Part shown: piece by piece, positions 18,017-27,043 of the stretch
Layout of the letters: each line of letters begins with the position of its first letter
How positions within the stretch are numbered: the stretch's first letter is position 1
NCBI RefSeq assembly: GCF_023035815.1
Contig: NZ_CP073159.1
Location: 558,001-622,000, forward strand
Reading direction: 5' to 3'
Length of the DNA: 64,000 bases
Source: Borrelia parkeri
GTDB lineage: Bacteria > Spirochaetota > Spirochaetia > Borreliales > Borreliaceae
The notes under the pieces: model-generated
What the model was told of the DNA's origin: nothing
The model's database searches: none
Seen by the model: the letters and a program-made list of their open reading frames with translations, nothing else
Translations under genes and position numbers: made by a program

Positions 18017-18277
18017 ATGGTAAAAAAAGAAGCTACAATTAATGCTGTTAATGGCTTGCATGTTAGACCAGCGTCAACGTTTGTCAAAAAAGCTAAAGAG
18101 TATGCTAGTGATATAACTATTGAAGCTGATGGAAAATCTGTTAGTGGAAAAAGTTTATTTCGATTACAAACCTTAGAATTATCTTCTGGTAAGAAGCTTG
18201 TGGTTTGTGCTGATGGTGATGATGAAGAAAAGGCTGTTACTGAACTTGTTGAGCTCATTGAATCTTTTAAAGAATAG
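18017..18277 (+). CDS. ptsH: PTS phosphocarrier protein HPr
   Basis: 86 residues, the standard size. Passes phosphate from enzyme I to sugar-specific EII proteins. The active-site His15 is in NGLHVRPAS; the Ser46-type regulatory region reads VSGKSLFRLQ. ATG 18017 has AAGGGG at 18002-18007. It heads the ptsH-ptsI-crr operon; a TATAAA at 17911-17916 could be its -10 box. No EIIBC gene is nearby. Confidence 0.95.
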   Translation: MVKKEATINAVNGLHVRPASTFVKKAKEYASDITIEADGKSVSGKSLFRLQTLELSSGKKLVVCADGDDEEKAVTELVELIESFKE

Positions 18278-18292
18278 GTATGGAAGGTTTAT

Positions 18293-20014
18293 ATGACTTT
18301 ATCGGGGAAAAGAATATCTAAAGGGATAGGTGTAGGAGAGGCTCTTTTTATTAAAAAGGATTTTGATAAATTTATTGATAAATCAAAAATTGCTTCTTTA
18401 CAAATTGATGATGAGATAAAAAAATTTAATGATGCTAAATCAAAAGCTATATCTGCACTTAAAGAGCTTACAAAGAAGGCTGTGGCTCAACTTGGTGCTG
18501 ATAAGGAAGGCATTTTTGAAGGACAGATATTAGTGATTGAGGATGATGAACTTTCTGATTCTGTTACAAGTTTTATTAAGAATGAAAATTATTGTGCTGC
18601 TTATGCTGTTTATCTGTCTTTTAAAGAATTAATTGCGAGTGTAGAAGAATATACAGATGCTTATTTAAAAGAGAGAGCTTCTGATTTTAAAGATATTAGA
18701 AATAGGCTTATTTCAAATATTTTAGATCAGGTTACTGATCTCTCTGAGGTTAAAAGAGATGTGGTTCTGATTACTGAAGAATTAACACCTTCTGATACAA
18801 TGCAGGTTGATTTAAGTTATGTTAAGGGATTTGTGACTACAGTTGGTGGTGAGACTTCTCATGCTGCTATTTTGGCAAGGACAATGGGACTTCCTGCTCT
18901 TGTGATGACACCTTTGGATATTACTAAAATTAAAGAAGGTGAGCAGTTGATAATTGATGGATTGTCTTCAATAATTATTGGTAATCCTTCATCCAGTGAA
19001 CTAGATAAATATGCACATAAGATATTAGAGTATAATGAGTATGAGAGAGAGCTTTTCGCATTAAAAAACCAAGATGCAAAGACAAAAGACGGTATTAAAA
19101 TATCTCTGAAGGCTAATATTGGAACTCCTACAGATGTTTTTTATGTTAATAAATATGGGCTTGATGGTATAGGGCTTTTTAGGACAGAATTTTTATATAT
19201 GGAGTCTGTAAAGCCTCCAACAGAGGATGAACAATTTGAGGCCTATAAGAGAGTTGTAGACACTATTGAGAAAAAAAGTGTTGTTACTATTCGTACTCTT
19301 GATATTGGAGGAGATAAGGAGATTCCATATTTTAAATTCCCAAAGGAAGATAATCCTTTTCTAGGGTATCGTGCTCTTAGGATGTATATGGACTATGAGG
19401 ATTTAATACAAAGTCAATTTAATGCCATTTTTAGGGCTAGTCATTATGGCAAGATAAGAATCATGGTTCCTATGCTTACTAGATATGAGGAACTTGATAT
19501 AGTGAATTATTTTATAAATAAAGCTAAAACAAATTTAAAGTCTAGGAATTTGCCTTTTGATGAAAATTTGGAAGTCGGATGTATGATAGAAGTTCCTTCA
19601 GCAGCTTTAATGGCATCTGACTTTGCTAACAAATTGGATTTCTTTAGTATTGGTACTAATGATTTAACCCAATATACTTTGGCTGTAGATCGGGGTAATC
19701 AAAAGATATCAAATTTATACGATAAATATAATCCTGCTGTATTAAGGCTGATTAAGAACGTTCTTGATGCTGGTAATAATTTTAACATTGATGTTTCTGT
19801 TTGTGGTGAGCTTGGAGGAGATGAGGCTGGAGCTTTAATTCTTATTGGGCTTGGATTTAGATCTTTAAGTATGGTTCCTAGTTCTTCACTTAGAATTAAG
19901 TATTTGCTAAGCAAATATACAATATCTGACTTAAGTGAATTGGCAAATAAAGTATTAAATAGTAAGTTAGAATCAGAGACTTTAAAATTTTTAGATAAAT
20001 ATATAGGAGATTAG
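18293..20014 (+). CDS. ptsI: PTS enzyme I (PEP-protein phosphotransferase)
   Basis: 573 residues, full length. Takes phosphate from PEP and gives it to HPr His15. The phospho-His lies in GGETSHAAILARTMGLPA (His near residue 190); the C-terminal PEP-binding barrel has GLDGIGLFRTEFLYM, the metal-binding VGCMIEVPSAALMA, SIGTNDLTQYTLAVDRGN and the Cys motif VCGELGGD. GGAAGG precedes ATG 18293. It is 15 bp after ptsH and 3 bp before crr, clearly one operon. Confidence 0.96.
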   Translation: MTLSGKRISKGIGVGEALFIKKDFDKFIDKSKIASLQIDDEIKKFNDAKSKAISALKELTKKAVAQLGADKEGIFEGQILVIEDDELSDSVTSFIKNENYCAAYAVYLSFKELIASVEEYTDAYLKERASDFKDIRNRLISNILDQVTDLSEVKRDVVLITEELTPSDTMQVDLSYVKGFVTTVGGETSHAAILARTMGLPALVMTPLDITKIKEGEQLIIDGLSSIIIGNPSSSELDKYAHKILEYNEYERELFALKNQDAKTKDGIKISLKANIGTPTDVFYVNKYGLDGIGLFRTEFLYMESVKPPTEDEQFEAYKRVVDTIEKKSVVTIRTLDIGGDKEIPYFKFPKEDNPFLGYRALRMYMDYEDLIQSQFNAIFRASHYGKIRIMVPMLTRYEELDIVNYFINKAKTNLKSRNLPFDENLEVGCMIEVPSAALMASDFANKLDFFSIGTNDLTQYTLAVDRGNQKISNLYDKYNPAVLRLIKNVLDAGNNFNIDVSVCGELGGDEAGALILIGLGFRSLSMVPSSSLRIKYLLSKYTISDLSELANKVLNSKLESETLKFLDKYIGD

Positions 20015-20017
20015 TTT

Positions 20018-20587
20018 ATGGGTTTTTTGGGTTTTTTTAAAAAGTCCGCTACTTTGGATTTAATAGCGCCTGTTAGTGGAAAAGTTGTTTCAATTGATAA
20101 AGTGCCAGATGAAGCTTTTGCTGAGAAGATAGTTGGTGACGGAATTGCAATTATGCCAACTGGAAGTGAGTTAGTTGCACCTTGTGATGGAAATATTGGT
20201 AAAATTTTCAAAACTAACCATGCTTTTAGTCTTGAAACTAAAGAAGGTGTTGAAATTTTTGTGCATTTTGGTATTAATACTCTTAATTTGAATGGTAAGG
20301 GTTTTACAAGAGTTGCCGAGGAGGGTATGAGCGTCAAACAAGGTGATGTTATTATTAGACTGGACCTTGAGTATTTAAAGGCTCATGCAGAGTCAGTAGT
20401 TACGCCTGTTGTTATTGCAAATTCTGATGAGGTTTCAAGCATTGAGTATGTGTTTGGAAAACTTGATGATGGTTCTGAGTATATTGTACCTTCTTCTACT
20501 ATTTTAACTGAAGACATTAAAACTAAGATATCTCAGACTAAACCTGTTGAGGCAGGCAAAGATTTGGTTCTTAGAGTTAAAAAGTAA
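20018..20587 (+). CDS. crr: PTS glucose-type enzyme IIA
   Basis: 189 residues, somewhat longer than the usual 160-170. Cytoplasmic sugar-PTS carrier that takes phosphate from HPr. The two histidines are present: H68 in KTNHAFSLE and H83, the phospho-site, in VEIFVHFGINTL; the fold motif IAPVSGKVVSIDKVPDEAFA is typical. AGGAGA (20005-20010) precedes ATG 20018. Its stop codon lies inside the terminator stem. Without an EIIBC partner beside it, it presumably serves permeases encoded elsewhere, and may have a regulatory role. Confidence 0.94.
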   Translation: MGFLGFFKKSATLDLIAPVSGKVVSIDKVPDEAFAEKIVGDGIAIMPTGSELVAPCDGNIGKIFKTNHAFSLETKEGVEIFVHFGINTLNLNGKGFTRVAEEGMSVKQGDVIIRLDLEYLKAHAESVVTPVVIANSDEVSSIEYVFGKLDDGSEYIVPSSTILTEDIKTKISQTKPVEAGKDLVLRVKK

Positions 20588-20616
20588 GTTCGCAAGCTTA
20601 TGCTTGCGAACTTACT
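20583..20616. terminator. Bidirectional hairpin terminator between crr and htpG
   Basis: A perfect 15-bp inverted repeat (20583-20597 with 20602-20616) around a TTAT loop. It is unusually GC-containing for this region. On the minus strand it is followed by a TTTT run, which suits htpG; on the plus strand a weaker T-rich stretch follows. It overlaps the crr stop and is 4 bp from the htpG stop, so it probably ends both convergent transcripts. Confidence 0.85.
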
Positions 20617-20620
20617 CTCT

Positions 20621-22468
20621 TTATATGTTTTGCTCTAACATTTCATTTATTATGTTTATAAATTGACGTGGGTTTTTGCTTTGTAGACCGGAAGTTATCA
20701 TTGCTTCTTCAAAAAGAATAATGCTTATTTTTTCCAAGTTTACATCATCTAGATTTTTTAAATTTTGAATGATTTTATTGTTTGGATTGAGTTCAAGAAT
20801 AGGTTTTATTTCTTTAACCTCTTGTCCCATTGATATCATAATTCTTTGCATTTGATAAGTGGGGTCAGCACTATCAATTATTATTGCTGATGGTTCTTGT
20901 GTTAACGTTGCTGATAGTGACACATCTTTGACATGATTTTTAAGTATTGTTTTTACTTTGAGTAGGATGTCTTTGAATTCTTCTTCCATTTGTTTGAAAT
21001 TTTCATCTTTTAGTTCGTCACTTGTTTCGTTTTTGTTTATTGCTTTTAACTTTATGCCATCATATTCTGTGATGAAATTTAAAATAGCCTCATCAAGTTC
21101 ATCATCCATAATGAGAGTTTCATATCCTTTTTCTTTGTAAGCAGTTACAATTGGATTGATTTTAAGTATATTTTCTCTCCCTCCGGTTATATAGTATATG
21201 CTTTTTTGTTCCTCAGGCATTCTATCTTTGTATTCTCTTAAAGATACAAGTCCGTCTACGTGAGAAGACTTAAATCTAATTAAGGATATAAGTTTGCTTC
21301 TGTTATCAAAGTCAGAATAAACTCCTTCTTTTAAACATCTTCCAAATTCTTTGGAAAATTCATTGAATTTAGAATTATCTACCTCACTTAGCTTTTCAAG
21401 TTCACTAAGTATTTTCTTTACAGAAGATGCCTTTATTTTGGCCAATATTTTGTTTTGCTGTAAAATTTCTCTACTTACATTGAGGGGCAAGTCTTGACAA
21501 TCTATTATTCCCTTTATGAATCTTAAGTAATTTGGAAGTAAGCTGTCTGCAGAATCTGTGATAAAAATTCTATTTATAAATAGTTTTACACCAGGTTTAG
21601 TGTTTGGGTAGTACAGATCATAGGGAGCTTTGCTTGGAACATAAAAAAGATTTGTATACTCAATACTTCCCTCTGCTTTTGTATGAATATGAATTAATGG
21701 ATTTTCATAATCAAAGGTTAGATTTTTATAAAATTCATTGTATTCTTCATCAGTTATTTCATTTTTATTTTTTATCCAAATTGCTGTTGTATCATTTAAT
21801 TTATCTTCCTTTTCTTCAAATCCTTCTTGTTTGCCATCCTTCATCAAGGGTTCTTTATACTTGATGAAGATAGGATAACTTATGTGATTTGAATATTTTT
21901 TGATAATCTCTTGGATTTTCCATTTGTTGGTATATTCAATTCCTTCTTCGTTAAGATAAAGGGTTATTTCAGTTCCATGTTCATCTTTTTCTGTCTTATT
22001 TATTTCATATCCTGTTTTGCCGTCACTGGACCAGAGATAGGCAATATCTTCCAATGCTTTTTTTGTTACAAGTTCAACTTTGTCTGCGACAATAAAAGCA
22101 CTGTAAAATCCAACTCCAAACTGTCCAATTAAGCTTGCAGTATTTTTCTCATCTTTTTTTAGGTTATTTATAAATTCTTTAGTTCCTGATTTTGCAATTG
22201 TACCAAGATGGTTAATCAGGTCTTCTCTGTTCATCCCAATACCATTGTCTTTTATTTTAATGAGTTTTTCATCAAAGCTTATTTCTATTTTTGGATCTAG
22301 TTTGATATCCTTGAATTTTTCGTTTGTTAAGTTTAAAAATTTAAGCTTATCAATGGCATCAGAGGCATTTGATATTAATTCTCGTAAAAATATTTCTTTA
22401 TGAGAATAAAGAGAATGTATGATTAAATAAAGTAAATCATTAACCTCTGTATCAAATTGTTTTTTCAT
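20621..22468 (-). CDS. htpG: Chaperone HtpG (Hsp90 family)
   Basis: 615 residues, normal size. ATP-dependent chaperone for late protein folding and stress. N-terminal GHKL ATPase motifs are intact: ELISNASDAIDKLKF, IKDNGIGM, and GQFGVGFYSAFIVADKVEL. The middle domain has the LNVSREILQQ region with a catalytic Arg context, and the C-terminal dimerisation region is present. ATG 22468 has AGGAGA about 5 bp upstream. Monocistronic by context, with the crr/htpG hairpin as terminator. Confidence 0.96.
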   Translation of the reverse strand: MKKQFDTEVNDLLYLIIHSLYSHKEIFLRELISNASDAIDKLKFLNLTNEKFKDIKLDPKIEISFDEKLIKIKDNGIGMNREDLINHLGTIAKSGTKEFINNLKKDEKNTASLIGQFGVGFYSAFIVADKVELVTKKALEDIAYLWSSDGKTGYEINKTEKDEHGTEITLYLNEEGIEYTNKWKIQEIIKKYSNHISYPIFIKYKEPLMKDGKQEGFEEKEDKLNDTTAIWIKNKNEITDEEYNEFYKNLTFDYENPLIHIHTKAEGSIEYTNLFYVPSKAPYDLYYPNTKPGVKLFINRIFITDSADSLLPNYLRFIKGIIDCQDLPLNVSREILQQNKILAKIKASSVKKILSELEKLSEVDNSKFNEFSKEFGRCLKEGVYSDFDNRSKLISLIRFKSSHVDGLVSLREYKDRMPEEQKSIYYITGGRENILKINPIVTAYKEKGYETLIMDDELDEAILNFITEYDGIKLKAINKNETSDELKDENFKQMEEEFKDILLKVKTILKNHVKDVSLSATLTQEPSAIIIDSADPTYQMQRIMISMGQEVKEIKPILELNPNNKIIQNLKNLDDVNLEKISIILFEEAMITSGLQSKNPRQFINIINEMLEQNI

Positions 22469-22587
22469 AGAATTCTCCTGTCTTGCATTTGTTTTAATCT
22501 TTACTTTTTTTATAATATAACATAATCTAAAAATAATGAATAAAGTAAATTTGTCTGTAATAAAAAATTAGGGTAGAGGATAGTACA

Positions 22588-23982
22588 ATGGATATTGGTA
22601 TTTATGGGCTAGGAGTTATGGGAAGTAATTTAGCGTTAAATATTGCTGATAGCGGTTTTAATGTTTCTGTTTATAATAGAGATAATGATAAAACAGAAGT
22701 TTTCCTTGTAAACAATGCTCATAAAAAGATTAATGGATTTAAAAATATTGAGGATTTTATTGGAAATTTAAAGAAACCTAGAAAAATTATTTTAATGATA
22801 TCAAGTTCAGCTGTTGATGAAGTCATTGAACAAATTTTACCTTTAGTTGAAAAATTCGATATTATTATTGATGGTGGAAATTCTCATTATAAAGATACAA
22901 TAAAAAGAGAGAAAGAATTATCTTCTAAGGATATTTATTTTGTTGGACTTGGAATTTCAGGTGGTGAAAAGGGTGCAAGATTTGGACCTTCGTTGATGTA
23001 TGGTGGGAACAAAAAAGCTTATGGATTAATTGAGCCTATTTTAAATAAAGTAGCTGCTAAGACAAATATGGGAGATATTTGTTCTGCTTATGTTGGTGAG
23101 AGTGGAGCTGGACATTATGTAAAGATGGTTCACAATGGAATTGAATATGCAGATATGCAACTCATTGGTGAAACATATTTCTTTATGCAGAGAGCTTTTA
23201 ATTTAGATAATTTAAAAATTTCCGAAGTATTTGACAAGTGGGGAGAAGGTGATCTCTCTAGTTATTTAATAGAGATAACATCTAAAATTTTAAAATATAA
23301 GGAAAATAATGAATATTTACTTGATAAAATTTTAGATGTTGCAAATCAAAAAGGTACTGGGAAGTGGGTATCAATTGAAGCTTTGCAATTAAATGTGCCA
23401 GCGAATTTAATTTTTGAGTCTGTGTTTGCAAGGTTTTTGTCGGGATTAAAACATGAACGAGTAATTGCTAGTGATATTCTTAAAATGGACGTGGATTCTG
23501 TTGAATTTGATTTGAGTGATTGGATTTTAGACCTATATTATGCTCTTTTAGTTTCCAAAATATTAGCTTATGCTCAGGGTTTTATGATGCTTAAGAGTGC
23601 ATCTGTTAATTATTCTTGGGACTTGAACTTGGGAAAGATTTCTTTGATTTGGAGAGAGGGTTGTATAATTAAAAGTGTTTTCTTAGAGAAGATTAAATTG
23701 GCTTATGATAAGAATCCACATCTTATTAATTTAATTTTTGATGATTATTTTTTAGATATAATAAGAAATCATCATAAGTCTTTAAGGCGAATAGTCTCAA
23801 AGGCTAGTGAAATTGGGATACCTTTGCCAGCATTTTATGCAAGTCTGTCTTTTCTAGATTCTTATTCTACTAATTATTTACCAGCCAATTTAATTCAGGC
23901 TCAAAGAGATTTCTTTGGTGCACATAGTTTTGAAAGAATTGATTCAAAGAGAGGTGAATTTTTCCATAGTACTTGGGAATGA
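22588..23982 (+). CDS. gnd: 6-phosphogluconate dehydrogenase, decarboxylating
   Basis: 464 residues. Oxidative pentose-phosphate enzyme giving ribulose-5-phosphate, CO2 and NADPH. The N-terminal NADP fold GIYGLGVMGSNLALNI with NRD (Asn-Arg at the strand end) fits NADP preference. Substrate and catalytic motifs: DGGNSHYKDT, GISGGEKGARFGPSLM, VKMVHNGIEYADMQ with the active Lys, and near the C-terminus QRDFFGAHSFERID. ATG 22588, with a GGTAGAGGA stretch upstream. Supplies ribose-5-phosphate precursor for prs, which is also in this window. Confidence 0.95.
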   Translation: MDIGIYGLGVMGSNLALNIADSGFNVSVYNRDNDKTEVFLVNNAHKKINGFKNIEDFIGNLKKPRKIILMISSSAVDEVIEQILPLVEKFDIIIDGGNSHYKDTIKREKELSSKDIYFVGLGISGGEKGARFGPSLMYGGNKKAYGLIEPILNKVAAKTNMGDICSAYVGESGAGHYVKMVHNGIEYADMQLIGETYFFMQRAFNLDNLKISEVFDKWGEGDLSSYLIEITSKILKYKENNEYLLDKILDVANQKGTGKWVSIEALQLNVPANLIFESVFARFLSGLKHERVIASDILKMDVDSVEFDLSDWILDLYYALLVSKILAYAQGFMMLKSASVNYSWDLNLGKISLIWREGCIIKSVFLEKIKLAYDKNPHLINLIFDDYFLDIIRNHHKSLRRIVSKASEIGIPLPAFYASLSFLDSYSTNYLPANLIQAQRDFFGAHSFERIDSKRGEFFHSTWE

Positions 23983-23996
23983 TTTGAGATTAGTAT

Positions 23997-24536
23997 TTAA
24001 ATATAATATTTAATGAATATTCCACCTATTATATTTGTTTTAAGTCCTGCATAGAGATAATGATATGCAATGGATTTTGCGTTTGATACAAATTCTATTG
24101 AAGGTGCTATTTTAAGACCTACTTCTATTTGTTCTGTTAAATCATAAAAAATAGCTATTGGAATTCTAAATCCAAATCCTATTTCCATGTTTATGAAATT
24201 TGATTTGTTAGATGATATGTGTATATTTCCCCCAATTCCTGTTCCAATAGATAATTTTTCTATTAATGGTATTGTTAATATTAGATCTAAGGCTGAGAGT
24301 ACAAATATGTTAAAGTCATATTTTTTTGATTTGAGTTTGCCTTTTGACAGATTAATACCATTAGTTCCTCCATAACCTATTTCAAGATCTATAAATGGGA
24401 ATGACATAATATAATTAAATATTGGGTTTCCAATGCTTCCTCCAAATCCTATTTTTCTATCTGAATATGAGCTTCTTCCAAATGCACTGACCCATATGTT
24501 TAGTGTTAGTATTGCTATTAGCACTAATTTCTGCAT
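23997..24536 (-). CDS. Secreted Borrelia-type envelope protein
   Basis: 179 residues with a signal peptide (MQKLVLIAILTLNIWVSAFG, cleavage before or near RSSYSD). The mature part is Gly/aromatic-rich with alternating strands (FIDLEIGYGGTNGINLS; INMEIGFGFRIPIAIFYD), the pattern of a small barrel. It resembles the two proteins encoded just downstream in size and style, though not in the C-terminal motif. From memory it corresponds to B. burgdorferi BB0562, a DUF3996-type protein tied in reports to fatty-acid use; I cannot verify that here. Function otherwise unknown. Confidence 0.75.
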   Translation of the reverse strand: MQKLVLIAILTLNIWVSAFGRSSYSDRKIGFGGSIGNPIFNYIMSFPFIDLEIGYGGTNGINLSKGKLKSKKYDFNIFVLSALDLILTIPLIEKLSIGTGIGGNIHISSNKSNFINMEIGFGFRIPIAIFYDLTEQIEVGLKIAPSIEFVSNAKSIAYHYLYAGLKTNIIGGIFIKYYI

Positions 24537-24665
24537 TAAATCTCCAATAATTAATGTTTCTATATCATTATATTTGATTTTTGATGATTAATAAAATTTT
24601 ATGGGATGAATTCTGTTGATTTAATTTTTATTTAAAATTTGAAGTGTTTATAATTCTGTTTATTT

Positions 24666-25181
24666 TTATGCAAACCAAAGTCTCATACCAAGACCAGCAA
24701 ATGCTTCCCATTTTTGTTGTGGATTGCCACCACCAATACCCCAAATATTGATACCCGGTCCTGTTTTTAAGAATATGTCAAAATTTTTTTTGATAATTGG
24801 TAAATTTAGGGTGAGCGATATTCTAATTCCTATATTTGTTGAATTATACGTTTTGCGGGTATTTTGCCATTCAGGTATCCACCATAACCCATAAATTCCA
24901 ATTCCCAGTGAAGCATCTATCGCTTTAGATTGTTCTGACGAATCTGATGAGAGTGCAGTAAACTCTAGGGAAACAAATAATGTATTGAAATTGTTGAATA
25001 AATTTTTTAATCCGTTATAAATTCCAATTTCTATTGTGATATTTTTACCTAAAACCAGTTGAAATGCGTTTGATAATGGCCCTAATATTCCAATTCCGAA
25101 ATAACCTTTATTTGTGTGTGACTCTTTTGCTGAAACATTAAAGTAGTTTATTAGTAGTAAGATTAAGATTGTTTTTTTCAT
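24666..25181 (-). CDS. Secreted envelope protein, tandem paralog A
   Basis: 171 residues from ATG 25181, with AGAGGA upstream. Signal peptide MKKTILILLLINYFNVSA, then a mature Gly-rich, beta-pattern protein. The C-terminus WEAFAGLGMRLWFA is nearly identical to that of the neighbour at 25499-26014 (WEVFAGLGMRLWFA), and both also share FDIFLKTGPG/FDIFLKVAPG and a GIGILGP/GMGILLP opening strand. The final aromatic residue resembles an outer-membrane barrel signal. A duplicated Borrelia-specific envelope family; function unknown. Confidence 0.75.
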   Translation of the reverse strand: MKKTILILLLINYFNVSAKESHTNKGYFGIGILGPLSNAFQLVLGKNITIEIGIYNGLKNLFNNFNTLFVSLEFTALSSDSSEQSKAIDASLGIGIYGLWWIPEWQNTRKTYNSTNIGIRISLTLNLPIIKKNFDIFLKTGPGINIWGIGGGNPQQKWEAFAGLGMRLWFA

Positions 25182-25498
25182 GTACTTATAAATCCTCTCA
25201 TTTTTTAAGTATATACTCGATTGTTTTCAAAGGGAAGTAATAGTATGAATTGTCATATTTAAATAAAATTATATATATAATTTCAGTTTGTTTTTAAGTT
25301 ATGCAATCAATTTTGTTATTGATGATTTTCAATATACATATCATTTAAATCGTGTATGATTTTTGGGATAATAGCAGTTTTTTGGGAGTGGGATTATTTG
25401 ATGTTTTTAAGCATATATTGAAATTTTATTTTGATATTTTACTTAATTTGTCAAGAGAAATACTTAAGTATTTCTCTTGATATGATAAGCAGTTATTT
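25182..25498. other. 317-bp intergenic region between tandem paralogs
   Basis: No ORF of note. The part near 25182-25260 should hold the promoter and ribosome site of the minus-strand gene ending at 24666. The part near 25451-25480 holds a perfect palindrome just after the stop of the next gene. The rest is A+T-rich without recognisable structure. Confidence 0.7.
25451..25480. terminator. 30-bp perfect palindrome, probable terminator
   Basis: Bases 25451-25465 are the exact reverse complement of 25466-25480, with no spacer. In RNA it would form a hairpin with a small central loop. It begins 18 bp past the stop of the minus-strand gene at 25499-26014, the right place for a terminator, but no strong T run follows on that strand. 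It might equally be a protein-binding dyad. Confidence 0.6.
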
Positions 25499-26014
25499 TT
25501 ATGCAAACCAAAGTCTCATACCAAGTCCGGCAAATACTTCCCATCTAAATCCAACTCCTCTACTCCAAATATTTAATCCAAGACCAGGTGCTACTTTTAA
25601 AAATATATCAAATTTTTTTCTGGCTATTGCAAGATTTAAGATCAGTGGTAATCTTGCTCCTAAGCTCATTGGACCACTATTTATTTTATTGTTGCTCCAT
25701 CTTGAGAACCATATTGTTCCATATCCACCGCCTCCAATAGCAAAGTCTAGCATGTTATCTGCTCTTGAAAAGGTATGTATGTAAAAGATGTAGTCTATTG
25801 CAAGGAATAAAGTTTTCCAATCCTGAAAAAAGTTGTTTGTTCCACTGTAGGCACCTAAGTCTATATCAAAATTTCCAATATTGAATTCTAATGCAATTGG
25901 GAATGGCAGTAAAATCCCCATACCGAATTTGTTTCTTGCTGTTGATGTTGAATTTGCAAAAGCAGATATTGATGCTAACATAAACATTAAGGCAAGCATG
26001 TTCTTTTTTTTCAT
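25499..26014 (-). CDS. Secreted envelope protein, tandem paralog B
   Basis: 171 residues, the same length as its neighbour at 24666. ATG 26014 is preceded by AAAGGAA. Signal peptide MKKKNMLALMFMLASISAFA with cleavage near NSTS. Mature part: FGMGILLPFPIALEFNIGNFDIDLG, a central GGGYGTIWFSRWS loop and the shared C-terminus ending GLGMRLWFA. The last coding bases and those of the neighbour are almost the same (ending at 25499 and 24666), pointing to a tandem duplication. Probable small outer-membrane protein; function unknown. Confidence 0.75.
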   Translation of the reverse strand: MKKKNMLALMFMLASISAFANSTSTARNKFGMGILLPFPIALEFNIGNFDIDLGAYSGTNNFFQDWKTLFLAIDYIFYIHTFSRADNMLDFAIGGGGYGTIWFSRWSNNKINSGPMSLGARLPLILNLAIARKKFDIFLKVAPGLGLNIWSRGVGFRWEVFAGLGMRLWFA

Positions 26015-26492
26015 AAGTTTTTTTCCTTTATTATAAAATATAATATGAATTTTAATTCTGGATTGACATAATTCAATAGGTTTGTAATAAAGATAAATCG
26101 TTTATTATCATTTATTGTTTATCCAATTTTGTTCATACTCAAGTATTCCTTTTATGGAAAATTGTTATATTTGACTAATAAGAGTGAGTTTTAATAATTC
26201 AGGACCATTGTGAAAGTTTAATTATGTTTTGCCTGGATTGTTTCAAATGTTCTTTTGTGAGTGTTATTTATAGAGACCAAGTTATTAGGTATTATTGTTT
26301 CTAGTAACTTAAGGTGATGAACATTGATATTTTTACTTATATTATGTATGACATTTGAACATTATTTTATATTTGTTTAGTATTGAAATTTTTGATTTAT
26401 AATTTATACATGAGAATATGTAAGATATGTGAGGTTTGAATAAAACTTATGGAGTGTTCTTATATTATTAGTTATATTATTAAGAGGCATTT
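26015..26492. other. 478-bp gene-free divergent regulatory region
   Basis: Separates the minus-strand envelope gene from the plus-strand chemotaxis operon. I see no ORF. Plus-strand promoter-like pairs occur at 26063-26090 (TTGACA, 16 bp, TAATAA), 26171-26198 (TTGACT, 16 bp, AATAAT) and 26383-26410. A short inverted repeat lies near 26280-26307. The first two lie 300-400 bp from cheW, so they could drive a long leader, a small RNA, or nothing. Confidence 0.5.
26383..26410 (+). promoter_or_regulatory. Candidate sigma-70 promoter of the chemotaxis operon
   Basis: TTGAAA (26383-26388) and TATACA (26405-26410) with a 16-bp spacer, the promoter-like pair closest to cheW (start 26493). It predicts a leader of about 75 bases. 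Modest support given local base composition. Confidence 0.4.
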
Positions 26493-27029
26493 ATGAAATT
26501 AGAAACCGATTTACAGGGTACATTAAATCAGTATCTTTTGTTTAGTTTAGATGAGCTTTATGCGATTGAAATTAAATATGTTGTTGAGGTCTTAGAGTAT
26601 ACTAAAATCTCAAAAATACCAAGAACCCCTGATTATATGGCAGGGATAATCAATAATAGAGGAAAAATAGTTCCAGTAATTGATATTAGAAAGCAATTTG
26701 GTATGCAAGATCGTAAAGTTAGTGATGATGGGCTTAAGAAAAAAGACGTTGATATTTCGAATATCATCATATTAAATCTGATATATGAAGGTGATGAATT
26801 GAATCTTGGAATTTTAGTAGATTATGTTAATGAGGTTCTTGAGCTAAATTTATCCGATATTGATGAGGCTCCAAAGATTGGTACAGGATTTAATTCGAGA
26901 TTTATATCTGGCATTGGTAAGCTTAATAATAAATTTATTATTATTCTTAATGTAAAAAATCTATTTGATATTAAAGAACTTTCCAGTTTTAAAAATACTA
27001 CAATATATGATCCTAATTGTGATCAATAG
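26493..27029 (+). CDS. cheW: Chemotaxis coupling protein CheW
   Basis: 178 residues. Links chemoreceptors to the kinase CheA in cytoplasmic arrays. Typical two-barrel CheW sequence: QYLLFSLDELYAIEIKYVVEVLE, IPRTPDYMAGIINNRGKIVPVIDIR, NLGILVDYVNEVLEL and a final GIGKLNNKFIIILNVKNLF. An extra charged loop (about residues 72-90) is longer than in E. coli CheW. AGAGG precedes ATG 26493. First gene of the operon running to cheY at 32896. Confidence 0.92.
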   Translation: MKLETDLQGTLNQYLLFSLDELYAIEIKYVVEVLEYTKISKIPRTPDYMAGIINNRGKIVPVIDIRKQFGMQDRKVSDDGLKKKDVDISNIIILNLIYEGDELNLGILVDYVNEVLELNLSDIDEAPKIGTGFNSRFISGIGKLNNKFIIILNVKNLFDIKELSSFKNTTIYDPNCDQ

Positions 27030-27043
27030 GAGTTTTACGTGTT

